From: Leishmania infantum JPCM5
Taxonomy: Eukaryota; Euglenozoa; Kinetoplastea; Trypanosomatida; Trypanosomatidae
Assembly: GCF_000002875.2 (NCBI RefSeq)
Contig: NC_009405.2
Coordinates: 280,928-344,927 of the forward strand
DNA: 64,000 bases
Direction of reading: 5' to 3'
Position numbers and translations under genes: made by a program. Numbering within the stretch: position 1 is the first letter of the stretch; each line of letters opens with the position of its first letter. Under the pieces are notes generated by a model. That model ran no database searches. It was not told where the DNA came from and saw only the letters and a program-made list of their open reading frames with translations. Below are positions 42,001 to 52,000 of the stretch, in pieces.

Positions 42001-43019
42001 GCAACAACGATGGCAACGGTGCCACTGCACACCTTCGCGGGCGCGCGGCCTCACTGCACTTGAGCGGAGAAACACTCGCGAGGGTGGCGGCGCCTCTTCG
42101 CCCTTCGCACGTGGCGCTAGGGGCGCTTTCCGAGGAAACTATGGCGAAGGCACACGCGCCGCTGACTCACCCCTCCTTAGCGGATTCCGACCCCACTAAA
42201 GTGAACACAGAGATGCTGCCCGCCTCCAAGAGCGCCTCGAGCAACGCTGATGGAAACCAAGCGATGGGTTTCCTGTGCGACCGAGCTTGCACACAGGGCC
42301 AGACAGCGGTGACCCCCGCGCAGGAGATCGCCGCGGTTATGGAGACGACGTGGTGGATGCGGGTACCTTCAAGTCCCTCAGCTTCATCTCAGGGGCTGGG
42401 GACGTCGCAACAGCAGCACCAACTCACGGGATCGCCCCAGTACATCCATCTTCCTCTGTCGCTCGCTCTCCGGCCGCTGCGGCAACGCACCCGTTTCGTC
42501 GGACTTCTGTGGCGTCTGTGGGTGTCTCTGAAGGTCAGTGAGCCGGCGCTGAGTCGGGTGCTTCTTCATCGTCGCGGCGGCGCGCCGTCACCTTCTCCGG
42601 GTTGCACGTTTGCCGAGGCTTTCGGAGACTGGGTTACAGGCACCACACCTGCTCGCGATACGGACACGGGTGAATGTACTGAGGTGGATGTCTCACAGCA
42701 GTCCTCGAGCGAGACGAGCACTAGCCTCCGCCTCGGCCGCACCATCACAACCACCGCGACGACGGAGGCTTCCAGCAACAGCGACACGGCGGCTGATTCG
42801 CAGGTGTTGCCGGCGTCAGGTTCTCTTACGGCGCCTTCGCGTCCCTCGCCGCTCAAGTGGGGGCTGTACTACGTGGAGGCGCGCACCTGGTGCGCTGTGC
42901 AACTGCGCACCGACGCGGACTGGGCTGTAGTGCGGCGCAAGATATCCGAGATGGGTACAATGCTGCCGTTTGTGCGCCTGTACCTGCTGCTCGAGGAGGC
43001 GGAGCCAGCCTCAGAGTAG
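36006..43019 (+). CDS. NEK-like protein kinase with insertions and a very long tail (2337 aa)
   Basis: The kinase domain spans residues ~11-515: P-loop GQGGFG (18-23), Lys45 in VAVKAV, catalytic HRDIKPSNIYL (Asp357), DFG (Asp376) and GTPFYLCPE (Glu403, with Cys instead of the usual Ala/Ser before PE). The HRD/DFG context and IWALGVVLYEL resemble NIMA-related kinases. All catalytic residues are present, so it should be active. The Lys45-HRD distance is ~312 residues against ~95 usually, because of a short insert after YYDSFLYDDD and a ~190-residue Ala/Ser/Thr-rich insert after GGDLAALLRQY. The remaining ~1800 residues are mostly disordered, with a fourfold SPPSAP repeat (1317-1340). More conserved-looking patches are at ~1775-1830 (SYTYTVQLDAVTG) and in the last ~180 residues. 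The family placement is by motif reading only. Confidence 0.85.
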   Translation: MMNDLPRWPRYRPIRVIGQGGFGTVYLCVDTEPTSTMYEQEVAVKAVSLGALSDEEVLMVMSEVSLLKNVGHPNIITYYDSFLYDDDESALSRKGGATLVPQADGDDIAAAGAGFRSQWLCLVTEYMDGGDLAALLRQYSGQELNSTKDVCEATSLSTVGTAAAARKRGRPSAAVTEDAAAGADQGEVSEGDWVSRSRLHRQRLATTLRAVPRPPMSTFPTTVTKATVMRWDGLDASVDQTWMSDASAAAMPTTPLGATDAEAADGAACGSRNGIQMPTAAASNAAVGSAATGAPHLTNVSVKNTVAAAGLASEPLEPQLPPPPNQLWVESFLITDIAKQCLDALAYLHALCIVHRDIKPSNIYLSKRDGTVKIGDFGVSKLLQPAEPFTMTFVGTPFYLCPELCMGDPYSFGADIWALGVVLYELYCLKLPFTSDNVLAQIYVITEGVYDTAALGTPHAFAESQQAVLETLYGPSFLHSERLLHSLVVSMVDKMLQVDPAERPSAEELLTGVFGAGSTSRCGSSAGLPLAPVAPTPVHRPLSTCALAHDSVSTPPQRGPSSFAVKPEGVAATTPQAPSNRLGPSASEQHARWAGSLVAAASSTLQQEQGASRVSLTAPGSRRSRERRDDVVDDFTGAHAPLAVRVKTSVGDILQGMPSAQRERLGNRAAAEERDEKEEVSRAMLPVASPKPTPSSALFHSTVKAGVGSDSANRQAALSPSLAGRERAEVAALPEKRRGSTVGAEPPSLELAEHTALQLLPAAPFPLELLYGGLVNIGDSAVNSTGATGEQRTVDDKASVSTPLGAQATQQASPLSSMLPADRPPAVRTHCDDDDALDHPIGAQTRSEFMALMENIPWLKNAEVFSSIPLSAGCDNVMLVERANRSSVSASGADGALSSATDNTAAGGSEERAEGAAPASKGSRTAPHQRQSQLPSPLRSPHSPATGTEDMQMSSNPLLPVCRAGVVSPTAPRIEVKTISGTTITMGGSRRPPSSRSPFQRGSAGAAEMADAESTQSVSQRRVSGGLTAASRQPPCIPAAPLRQRVSVTALPTTVLTSTPKPPASRPDEPQMTQDASGPACPSPSLQPRGDADRQPTAVTVASKGASASHPRLFSSSGLEPTVGNAASEARLRPFSAAQMRATAIASASGAAPPTPKAHSPGHCEGYSTTELEALLQAKLLTHYQRRQRQLGAQRTQHAAQEAAKAAARAKLKALYDEVFVSRLDPASSDAAYTAPYHSGGTIDGPSEVPDEFVARTDKRSRAASDSGDSGAHFPGDDAVAAPVARAATQLPALEADAWAKGAPVAVHLTKEAASPSPPSAPSPPSAPSPPSAPSPPSAPSSHGSPLPFSVDATARQAETEESVLRALSAVYSRPVEIPATTVPGTGTLMDDGDYGKDWLAATPAVRRIREAASLAVAVEHQCAAFRRGKEPARLCVAPPWRPPHDSRDVPGLWETSSAEEEADVSARGRLGCPAPASVREEVRWRWSAPPSDLDDTAGTTSEDEERGALLSSTASSSAVPSISTSPSSSSSALLASTSGANMLDAPGQTSKTPSITAAPEADVQQRLQSRKLVPSGGELGGGVIGSRRSPADAHAGGPRPSSLLGSPMYLELDSVDGGIRGGHTRDDGIHGVSLSMSSLADASAKATAAAGHEKDETDSASASSSSTTSTISSTSSASHSSASHSSRALSHPHRSKDEARHDVSSSSHDDGSSAQNSSSGSSSDDAPSSASQTASFSFHSFGGAASSTDANDDDAEPCAATKRADSDGDEDMSYTYTVQLDAVTGRRHFEYVCPVTVEVVGALPGGCRVVSAVAALRALDFAKAAPLSAMQVPPSEHCSMKQGSDGLAARVLTAEAPTDLSATPSPHEGGDDTAAANGGISSCPGQDKTFLFDGEYHTMWQEDGGFGAAAASPPTPSAPAPSSSLSSLPPDAGATVGFTAVPGKQQGHVPAANGMAPPEGSQSAREATLHSALPSTTNWQPDATARVAAASSSCVEDGNNDGNGATAHLRGRAASLHLSGETLARVAAPLRPSHVALGALSEETMAKAHAPLTHPSLADSDPTKVNTEMLPASKSASSNADGNQAMGFLCDRACTQGQTAVTPAQEIAAVMETTWWMRVPSSPSASSQGLGTSQQQHQLTGSPQYIHLPLSLALRPLRQRTRFVGLLWRLWVSLKVSEPALSRVLLHRRGGAPSPSPGCTFAEAFGDWVTGTTPARDTDTGECTEVDVSQQSSSETSTSLRLGRTITTTATTEASSNSDTAADSQVLPASGSLTAPSRPSPLKWGLYYVEARTWCAVQLRTDADWAVVRRKISEMGTMLPFVRLYLLLEEAEPASE
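39954..40025 (+). repeat. 18-bp coding tandem repeat in the kinase gene (four units)
   Basis: Four exact units of TCGCCTCCGTCGGCCCCG encode Ser-Pro-Pro-Ser-Ala-Pro four times (residues 1317-1340). It is likely polymorphic in copy number. Confidence 0.9.
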
Positions 43020-43793
43020 GCGGCGCCGTTGAGATAAGGCGGGCGGGGGGACCATCGCCGATGCCCCTCCACACTTCCTCATTTTCCGGATCTACACATG
43101 CTGCCTGTTCATATGTTTGCGTGTCTTCGCCAATGTGTTTTTACTCACCACAGCCCTTCCGGTTGTGATGCAGAAGGGTAGGTCAGCAGGGATGCAGGCC
43201 TCTCCCTCTGTCTCTGTTTTTCTGTGGGCGCAGATGGCCGCACGCCGCGATCACAACCGACGGACTTCGCCCCCCCCCCTTCCTCCGTTTTTCGTATTGT
43301 CTGCGGGTGTGTGACGCCAGCGCACGTCTTCTCTTCGTTGTCGATATCTCGTTCTCTGCATCGACGTTCGCTGCCCACCTTCGGTTTAGTGGCCATGCAT
43401 GTATGTGTGCCCCCCTCCCCGCCCACTCGTCCCTTCTCTGCCTTCTTCCACCCCCACTCCACCTTCTCACCTGTGGCGTGCGCACTTCTCTCGTCAATCT
43501 CCTGCTCTCCTTTCTTCCCTCTCTCTCTTTCCGTGTCGTCATGCGATCCTGCAACGCCCCACGTCATTTGTGCCGGCCTCGTGTGTGCGTGCTCTCGCGC
43601 CGCACGCCAATGCCTCGTTTTTCACCGTATTATACCATCACACCGGACCCACGTATCAGCAGAGCTTCATTGTCGATGGGCCCTCTTCTGCCCTCTTCCT
43701 CATCCTCTTCATCCCCTCTGTGCACAACACACGCACGCGCCGAGACACCACACCGTCTTCCCCCGTTGGTTCATCGTACAGTTGAACAGGTTT
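43020..43793 (+). other. Intergenic spacer
   Basis: 0.77 kb, strongly pyrimidine-rich on the + strand. Apart from the acceptor of the next gene, nothing was seen. Confidence 0.75.
43390..43659 (+). promoter_or_regulatory. Long AG-free pyrimidine tract and spliced-leader acceptor for the BAG-like gene
   Basis: No AG occurs for 268 nt (43390-43657). The first AG, at 43658-43659, gives a 134-nt 5' UTR before the ATG at 43794. Confidence 0.6.
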
Positions 43794-44684
43794 ATGTGGG
43801 CATCGTCGGGATCATCGGCCCCGGCGGCACCGGAGGTGAGCGCCCGCACGTACGCGGCCGCGTCGCCATCGCCATCGCTGTCCGCATCCTCTTCAGCGAT
43901 CGTGGCGTCCCCGCAGTGGCGGCTGATCTCGACCATCTCGCAGAAGGCTTCTCGCCAACTCGCCAAGTACCCAGCGCAGTACATCTACGCCTCTGCAGCG
44001 GCGGCGCTCGCGCTCACCGTCACCACCACTCTTCTAGCGCGTCACCTCGTACACCGCGGCGAGGACCGCGTGAGGGATGGGCGCCAGATCTCTGCCGCAT
44101 CGGTGCCGCCACATGGCGCGGCAACCGGCAGCGGCTGTGCGGCAGACAAGTTAGGGTGTGTGGAGGGGACGAAGACTGCCCCAGCGCGGCGTGGGGCTGT
44201 GGACGGTGACGACGACATCGAGTTTGCCAACCCGGCCGAGAGCGCCTTCTTCTCCTACGTGCGCCGAGCCAAAAAGCAAAAGGAGGCGCCCCTCTTGGCC
44301 GCACTCACCTACCTCGAGACAGCTGTCGCAGAGCTGGTGGAGGTGCGGCGGAGGCATGCTCATGACGACAGCTTCGTTGGGGATGAGGGCTGTGAGGGCG
44401 GTGAAGGGTGCAATCATAATTCGAGCGATGCCCAAGTCAGCAACATCGATAGTGGCGGAAACCGCAATGATGTCGGTGACAGTGGCGCCGTGGCTGAGGC
44501 GCAGGCAAAGGTGCACCGTCTCGCCGTTGCCGCGGATGAGCTCCTAACGCAGTGGATCTGCAGCCTGGATGGCGTGCCGGTGCGCCAGAGTGAAGTGCTC
44601 AAGCAGCGACGAAAAGCGCTGGTACAGGAGGCAGCTGCCCTGACGCGGCGTATCTCGCCGCATCTTCCGGATATCAGGATGTAG
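43794..44684 (+). CDS. Membrane-anchored BAG-like domain protein, Snl1-like (296 aa)
   Basis: I chose the ATG after the splice site; the long upstream extension of the frame is low complexity. Residues ~1-60 are Ala/Ser-rich. A hydrophobic segment at ~63-86 (YIYASAAAALALTVTTTLLA) is followed by a basic RHLVHRGE. A charged linker with acidic Gly/Asn-rich parts leads to a C-terminal helical region (~230-292). There, ELLTQWICSLDGV and RQSEVLKQRRKALVQEAAAL match the BAG pattern: a leucine-rich helix, LDG, then R..RK.LV. BAG domains bind the Hsp70 ATPase domain and promote nucleotide release. A membrane span plus C-terminal BAG is the layout of yeast Snl1 on the ER/nuclear envelope. The membrane identity is unknown. 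The BAG assignment rests on motif reading. Confidence 0.65.
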   Translation: MWASSGSSAPAAPEVSARTYAAASPSPSLSASSSAIVASPQWRLISTISQKASRQLAKYPAQYIYASAAAALALTVTTTLLARHLVHRGEDRVRDGRQISAASVPPHGAATGSGCAADKLGCVEGTKTAPARRGAVDGDDDIEFANPAESAFFSYVRRAKKQKEAPLLAALTYLETAVAELVEVRRRHAHDDSFVGDEGCEGGEGCNHNSSDAQVSNIDSGGNRNDVGDSGAVAEAQAKVHRLAVAADELLTQWICSLDGVPVRQSEVLKQRRKALVQEAAALTRRISPHLPDIRM

Positions 44685-46088
44685 GCCCCGCTCTCCTGTT
44701 TTCTCTCGGCTCGACACCCTTGCGTGCTGCCAGCGAGGGCGGGAAGGGCATCAGGCACTGCGCTGAGCCACCAAGCCGTGCTAAAGTAGATACCGCCAAC
44801 ATGTGTGCATGACCAGAATGTGAGAGACAGTGACGGGAGCGGGTGCAGGAGGATTGCGTCGCTGGTGTGAATGCTGCCTGCACGCGCATGTGTACGCGTC
44901 TGTGTAGCGTTGGCGTGCAGGAGAGATGCTTTGCGTGAGGTGGCCAAGCCACCAGATGCAGAGAGATACGCTGCGCGCCGCAACGCGGAACACACACCCG
45001 CAAACTTCGACACGCACAGGTGTGCGTTTGGCGCTGGCTGCATATCGACACGTTTTCGCTTTTCAGTCACGGCCGAATAGGCCGAGACACATTGCATGCG
45101 AAAGGAAGCGGCGTGCCGTGATGGCGGTGGCTCTTTTCCTTTCGATCGCTCACCCCCCCCCCCCACACCCTCGATCCTCCCCTTCTCACCACCACCACCA
45201 CATGTGACCACCCAAGACGTGTGCTCAAGCAACAAACATGACCCTCGGTGCATGGCCGACAGCTGGAGGCTGGGATCGCGGGAGTGGGGATGGGGAGATT
45301 GCGAGGAGGAAAGAATGCGAGAGAGGCACACAGATCAGAGGAGCGCATGAGGACGTATGTCCCCCTCTCCCCCGTGCCGCTGCCGCCTTTTGCTGCGTTG
45401 ACCGGCCCCTTTTCATGTTCGTCGCGCTGCGGGTACGGATGTGATCACGCAGATGCGGCGACGTTGGCATGACACAGGCACATGCACACACATACACACA
45501 CACACCTGCCTGTTCTCCTCCTTCTCCCCCTCTTTTCTTCCCTCGACGTCTTCCAGCGCGTGTAAAGCGACGCCCACATGCACGCGTGGGCCTGCGCGTG
45601 TCTACAGCTCTGTCTCTTCAGTCCCTCCTCTGCCATCTCTGCGACTCTCTTCCACGCACGTGTGCGTGAGAGTGTGTGCGTGTGTGCGTGTGTGCGTGTG
45701 TGCAATGCGCAGCGCATCTAAGCCATTGCCCGTGATACGGACCGCGATACGCACCCGAACTCGAGGCAGAAGAACGAAGCAAGTAAGATTCCGGCGTGGA
45801 CGTGTGCTCAGTCAGTTGACATCTCCATCGCTCCCTCGGCGGCACCCACCCAATCCACCCACAGAAGCAGATATACACAGAGCTTTCCTGCGATAGAATC
45901 TGCCTCTTCCCTTAGCACACACACACACACACGGGGAGGGGCAGAGAAAGCGAAGAGCACATTGGCGAGGCTGTCCCCCCCCCCCGCTGACGGACTTGTA
46001 GTGGCACACCGTTGTCCTTTCTCCGCGTGCCCATACTTCTCTTGCCTCTCTTTTTCCACATTTGCGCTAAGGCCGACGCCGCTTGCTC
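44685..46088 (+). other. Intergenic spacer
   Basis: 1.4 kb, with TG (45663-45703) and CA (45475-45510, 45917-45934) tracts and a C-homopolymer at about 45974-45985. No gene seen. Confidence 0.75.
46002..46071 (+). promoter_or_regulatory. Candidate spliced-leader acceptor for the 2661-aa protein gene
   Basis: The pyrimidine tract CTTCTCTTGCCTCTCTTTTT without AG ends at AG 46070-46071. It leaves a 17-nt leader before the ATG at 46089 and so fixes the MGNSSS N-terminus. Confidence 0.5.
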
Positions 46089-49000
46089 ATGGGGAACAGC
46101 AGCAGCAGGCGCAGCAGCAGCAGCAGCAGCGGCAGCGGCAGCTCGCTGTCGCACACCGCCGTCGGTGGCAGCAGCAGCCGCCAGCGCAGTCGCGATTCAC
46201 AGGTGAGGGGGAGGCCGGCCTTGAGGTCTCTATCCTCGGGTAAAAACGTATCGGCCGTAACTAGTGCTACTGCGACGAGTTCTCGCGTCGCGGCTTCTTC
46301 CCTCTTGACAGGTAGTGGTTTACGAACGCGCAAGCAGCACAGAGACGCCGCGGCAGGGGCCATGACGACGTCGGCCGCGACGCAGGACAATAACCTCGTC
46401 AGCCCCGTCTCTTCAATTCACCGGCACGGGTTGCTCTCTCTCTCATCGCTTCCGACCAAGAGCCTCGTGCCTTCGCCGGCGCGTGCGACTGCGGCTGCCG
46501 TCACGGCGTCTCAGCACTCCGTAGGCGAAAGAGGACACCCACTAAGAGACTCGCGAGGAAGAGAAAGGCCATGTGATGCAGAGTTGTCGCCGCAGCAGCG
46601 CCACCACCAGCAGCAGAACAATGACTTCGACTTGGCTGTGATCGACGCCTCAAACTCTTGTCAAGCTCACGGAGGCGACGAAAACGCCAACGGTGGCGCT
46701 GCTCGGAGCGGCTCGGCTGTGAGTGTGCATCGCGCACGCTCATCTTCGACGCTACAGGCGGCGACCGATTCTGCGGTACCACTGCCGCTCAGAACTCTGC
46801 TGATTCTGGAAGATGCCCACCCCGCCGCCACCAAGGTAAGCACGGCGCCTACTCCAGCCGGCGGCCACACGCGAGGGACCGTGTCCATGAGGCGCGGGGG
46901 CGACACAGAGGTCGACATGAACGAGCACAACACTGACTCCTCGCAAGTCTGCCGCGCCATTTCGCCGTCAACTTTGAACCCGAAGGGTAGGGTGCCGCTT
47001 GAGTCTCCGGCCTTCTCATGCCCGCCGTCGACGGCGGCGCCACCGCTGCCTGTGGGCCGGGCAGCCCGTTCCACCAACGCGCCATGCCATCCGTCGACGA
47101 CAACGACGAGCACCGCCACGCCTCAGCGGCCAGACGAGCCTCTCGACTTGGGCGTCAAGGGTGCCGTTGACCGCGGCAGCGGCAACAGTAAATCTGGCCT
47201 AAAGTCCAAGACTGAGGGCGCAGGCGACGGCCGCAGTGGAGGCGGAGGCGGCGGCTTCTGGCGTAGGCAGTCACACAATCTCTTATTTCGCAAGCTCCTC
47301 TCTCGGCCTGGCTCTCGTGCAGAGCGGTCGTCGTTGCCCTCCCGCCCCAAGGCGGGCGAAGACGGAGGCAGCGCCCGAGGCACCAAAGCAGAGCTCACTG
47401 CTGGGAAAGGTTCGCTCTGCCGCAGAGACGTCGAGGCAAAGACTGTGTACAAGCGCACCTCGCCTGCGCAGCGTGCCCATGACGTGCCGTCGACTGCGCC
47501 TGCAGCTCTGGCCACGCAACCAAGATCTTCAGCATCGTCGCCCTTCCCCGCCGTCGCCGCGGCGGCGACAGCAACTGGGCTTGCTGTGTCGAGGCCACCG
47601 ACCTCTTCGATGACGGCGCAGAGGGTTTCCGCGTTTCAGCCCTCGGATGCCGCGGGGCATTCAGTCGGGCGTACAACGGTCGCCCCGACGGTGGACGATG
47701 CGCGCAGCCCCGCGAGTGACTCGAAGAGCCCTCGCGGTGCTGAAGACGTGTCGGGGCCGAGGCCGAGCGGGAAGGAGTGCGGCGAAGCCCTGCCGCGAGG
47801 TCTTCCAGTTTCCATAGAAACACCACACTTTCTCCAGCTGGTACCAGGAGAACAAGCGGGGCACCAGGGCAGCGAGGAGAGCGACTCGACGACGCCGACG
47901 GACACCAACTCGGCACCGATTCTGCCGCCACCGACGACGGCTTCTTTCGCGGAAGCGGTGTGGGGCACACGACGAGCCGCCGCGCCAGCAACCCCTGCGA
48001 CGGCCACCGACAACACAAGCCTCTTCTCTGACGACGACCACGATAATGGCCAAGACAGCAACTGTGTCACCGCCGCCGCATCGCCGTCGGTATACTACTC
48101 GTTTCACCAGCAGCCGCGGCAACTGAAGGCTCCCGGCGTCCCTGGTGCCGGCTTATCATCCACCACTACTGTGACGGACACGACGGCGCGAGTATCGCCA
48201 CGGTCGCCTTTCGTCTCACCTCTCACAGCCGTCGTAGCGGCAGAGAGCGGCGGTTCAGCTGCCGCGGCGGCGTTTCCGTCTTCGGCAGCCACGACTGATG
48301 CGTGCTTGAGAGGCCGCCGGTCGGTGAGTCAATCTGTTATCATCGCGGCGTGGAATCGAATGGGCGCCCGCACAGGCGCCCCTGTAAGTGGCGTTGGCGC
48401 GGGCGGAGGCCATCACGGCGGGGTTGAGAGTCCCGAGCCATCGGCAGAGGCGCTGCAGATGTCGTTTGCGCTGAGAAAGTCACTTGCCGTTGCCGGCGAT
48501 AGCATTGGTGGCGGTGATGAGCTGGCAACCTCCGCAGTACCTGCGAGCAGGGACACTCAGCTCGCTCGGGTGCCGACTGGTGCGGCGGCTGAGGTGGCGA
48601 CAGGCAAAGCATCGTTTTTCCGCCACCAGTGCACCGTCGCTGGCCATCAGGAAGCAGGCAGCCGCGGCTCTTCACGCCGCTCTTGGGCCAGCGTCGCTTC
48701 CATACTGCCGATTCGGCGCCGCTCCGTCGTAACACGTCAGCGGGAACCACCTGCGCTTTTTTCTCCTTCGCCGGAGAACAGCGAGCCCAGCGATGCCGTG
48801 CCACAGCCGTTCTCTGCCCTCGGTCAGCTCTCCATCCGTGAAGGCGCACCCGCGGCGGGCCATCCTGCATCACCGCCCGCGCCCACTAAGGCTGCGAATG
48901 ACATCGCTCATAGTTGGGTGGCAGCACCACCGCAGGAGCTACATCGGCCGCCAAGGGCACGAATAAAGTACAAGAAGGAGGCTCCCTCCGCGGACAGGGC

Positions 49001-52000
49001 ACTGCCTCTCATGCGTGAGCCCCCTGCCAGCTTGCGCACATCCACCGCGACTTCAACCGCCATCGCGACGCAGTGGCCGTCGTCACAGGAGAGTCGGGGG
49101 AGCGACACCAGCCTGTCGACTACGCAGTCGCTACAGGCGGGCATCCTTGTCCCGGTAAACGGCGAGGATAGAAGTGGCGGGGGCTTGGTGGAGGAGCGGG
49201 AGCGTCTGTCGGTGCGCCGCATGACGGCATACGACGAGGAAATGGGGTCCGCAACAGCTACGACCGTCGACGCGGATGAGGAGGATCGAGCTAACGAGGA
49301 AGGTGACGCGGCGGAGAGGCAGGCCGCACCACGAAGTCCTCAGTCGCTCCCTCAGCACCAACTCCAGCGGCAGCCGATCGAGGAGCACCCGCACCGGGCA
49401 TCCGCCCCTGGGTTCACAACAACGCACACTACCGTGGCTGCCAACAGTGCTGCGCCTGGCCTGCTGTTGGCTCATGACAACGACCAGCAGCACTACTCTC
49501 CGCCGCACTGCATGTGGAGCGGCACCTTCTTCGCACCGAGCACGTGCGGGGCAGCTGCGTGTGGTGCCATTTTATGGGTGCACAGCAGCCCTTCCTCGCC
49601 GCGATCGTACAGCACAAGCGACTCGCGTCTGGAGGTGGCGAGAGGCGCACAGGATGTAGAGGACGAGGAGGACAGCATCGACGAGGTCGGCCTAAGGCGC
49701 GCGCGAGATGGCGAGGATGCGCGCTGTCGATTACACAGGTCTGGGGACGAACATGCGAAGCACTTCGTCGGGCTCGATGCCAGCCCCTTCAACCGAAACT
49801 ACTCGTCTCCTTCAGTATTCGCTTATCGAAGCGACTCCACCGGCTTCAACGCCATGACGGCCGCTACTCGCGGCGGCGGCGGGGCAAAGCGGGCGGCTCT
49901 GGTGCGCAGCAGCAGCCACCAGCTGCTGTCTCGGCGCTCGCAGTCAGAGCCGACGCGCAATACATCGCTTTTGTCCTCGACGGCGCGGGCTATGCCGCGG
50001 TGGAGAGAGCGGTTGACGCCGACGCCGCAGCCGACCTCGCTGCTTTCTTCGAGTACCGCGCGAGATGACGTCGACGGCACCGCCAGTGGTCTCCTGTCTG
50101 CCCCGCGGGGTCGGCGAGGACTGACCTCGCAGGGAGCGCCTCCACTTGCACACCAGCCAAGTGCGCATCTCCATCCACCGCCGCCTCCGACCTCGGCGTT
50201 GCCGTCGCACGTGCCACAATATCTTCGGCGCGAGATCTCTGGCAGCCTGGGTAGCGTGCGGTGGCAGGAGGTGAGTCTGCACGCCAGTGGTGGGCGAGCC
50301 TCGCCGAACTTCGGCTTTGCCGGAAGCAGCCGAGTCAACGACGACACGCCGCCGCACTACGATGCTCTGGACGACGACGACGAGGATAGCGCCGAGGACG
50401 GCGGTGACGATGGGGCGCAGCGGCGCCAAGGCTGCCCGGTCAGTGGCGCGGTCGGCGAAGACACCGGAGACGACGGTGATGACACCTTTCTCTGCTTGGA
50501 GAGCAGCGAGGCGCCGACGTGGGGCATGGCGACGTTGCGGACATGGCATCGCGACGACGCCGAAGACGACGATGAGGATGGCCGCGACGAGGAGGAGGAC
50601 AAAGACGATACCAGTGAAAACGGCGCAGGGAGCTGCGGCAGCGGTGAAGCTCGCAGTGGCGGCAGGCATTGCTTGCGGTTGCCGCAGCGTCACCGCTGGC
50701 GCCGATCCGTGACTCCGCCTTCGGCGAGCACGCAGCTACCCACGCAGCAGCCGCAGGAGTCGTGCAACGTTGGCCGTGCGTCTCGCGAGTTTGATCCCTC
50801 GACGCCGTCCGAGCAGGGCATCCCGCCGTCTCGCACCGGCACGCGGACCTTCGCTGACGCCATCGTCCGCCTCCCACAGACTCGCTATGAGCCGCCGATG
50901 CCGTCGAATAGAAACACCTTCACAGCCTTCGTGCACTTGTCGGACATCTCCTCCTCGCAGCTGCTCGCCACAGCAGCGGCGACGTTTCAGTGCGGGTTCG
51001 ATGCGCACCTCCGCGGTGTATCATCAGGGGTGCACGGTGATGAGGCGGCGGCGGCGACGTCGGAGGATGGCGGTTACGCTGTTCACCGAGCGGGGCCCCA
51101 CGTGCACACGCCAGCCATCGCCGACACGCTCATCCTGAACGGCTACGCCTTCCAGGAGGCGCACCTCGCCGCCGGCTCTGGTGTCGGGGCAGACGTTGTG
51201 GATGCGGCGGGCGGCGCGCTGCCTATTAGCCCGCTCAACTCTTCCTTGGGCACCGCCCCGACGGACCACATCTCGCGAGTCGACACACCTGTGCTGGTGG
51301 CAGTCCACGGCGCCGTGGCCAGGCGAACCCCGCTAAGCGAAGAGGCCGAAGCGGCGAGCGCGAGGTCTGAGTCGCCCGACGCGCTCTCCTGCGTTACACC
51401 GCCCAAGTTGAGAAGCGTCACAAAGGCGCCGCGGGGGCTGAATCACGCTGCTGCCGCCGTCGCCGCGGCGGCGGTCGGCTTGGATGGGAGCAGTGGTGGC
51501 TTTGATGGTGACAACGATGCAGGCAGCGACGACCTGTCAGTGCCAGCGGCGCAGCCGGGAGCCACGTCGCCGCGAACATCGTGGAGCCTAGAGTCGATGA
51601 GAGCCGGTGGCGCCCCCGTGTCTGAGGGGGAGCGACATGCGTTGTCGGACGAGGAGAGGCCGTGGCTTGACGCCTTTGGACACTCGACACCTTTGCTCCA
51701 CAGCGTGGCCGGCGCGGTGGTCGCGGTGGAAGCTCCCGCCACTGTGGACAGTCGCTTACAGCACTCGGCTCCGCTTTCCACATCTCAGTCGCTGCCGTGG
51801 TGGAATCGCCACCGCCACACCACCCGATCGGAGGGCAGTGACACCATGGACTTCAGCCAGCGTGGGGGCGAGAGCGGCAACGGCGGTGGCGGGCACTCGC
51901 CCTACAGCTCAGTCTCCGTCAACAGTGCTCTTGTTGTTGTGCCGGGTGGCCGCGCCGCGTCTCTGGCATCTCCGGCAACCCCCACCGGCTCCGTGGCCAT

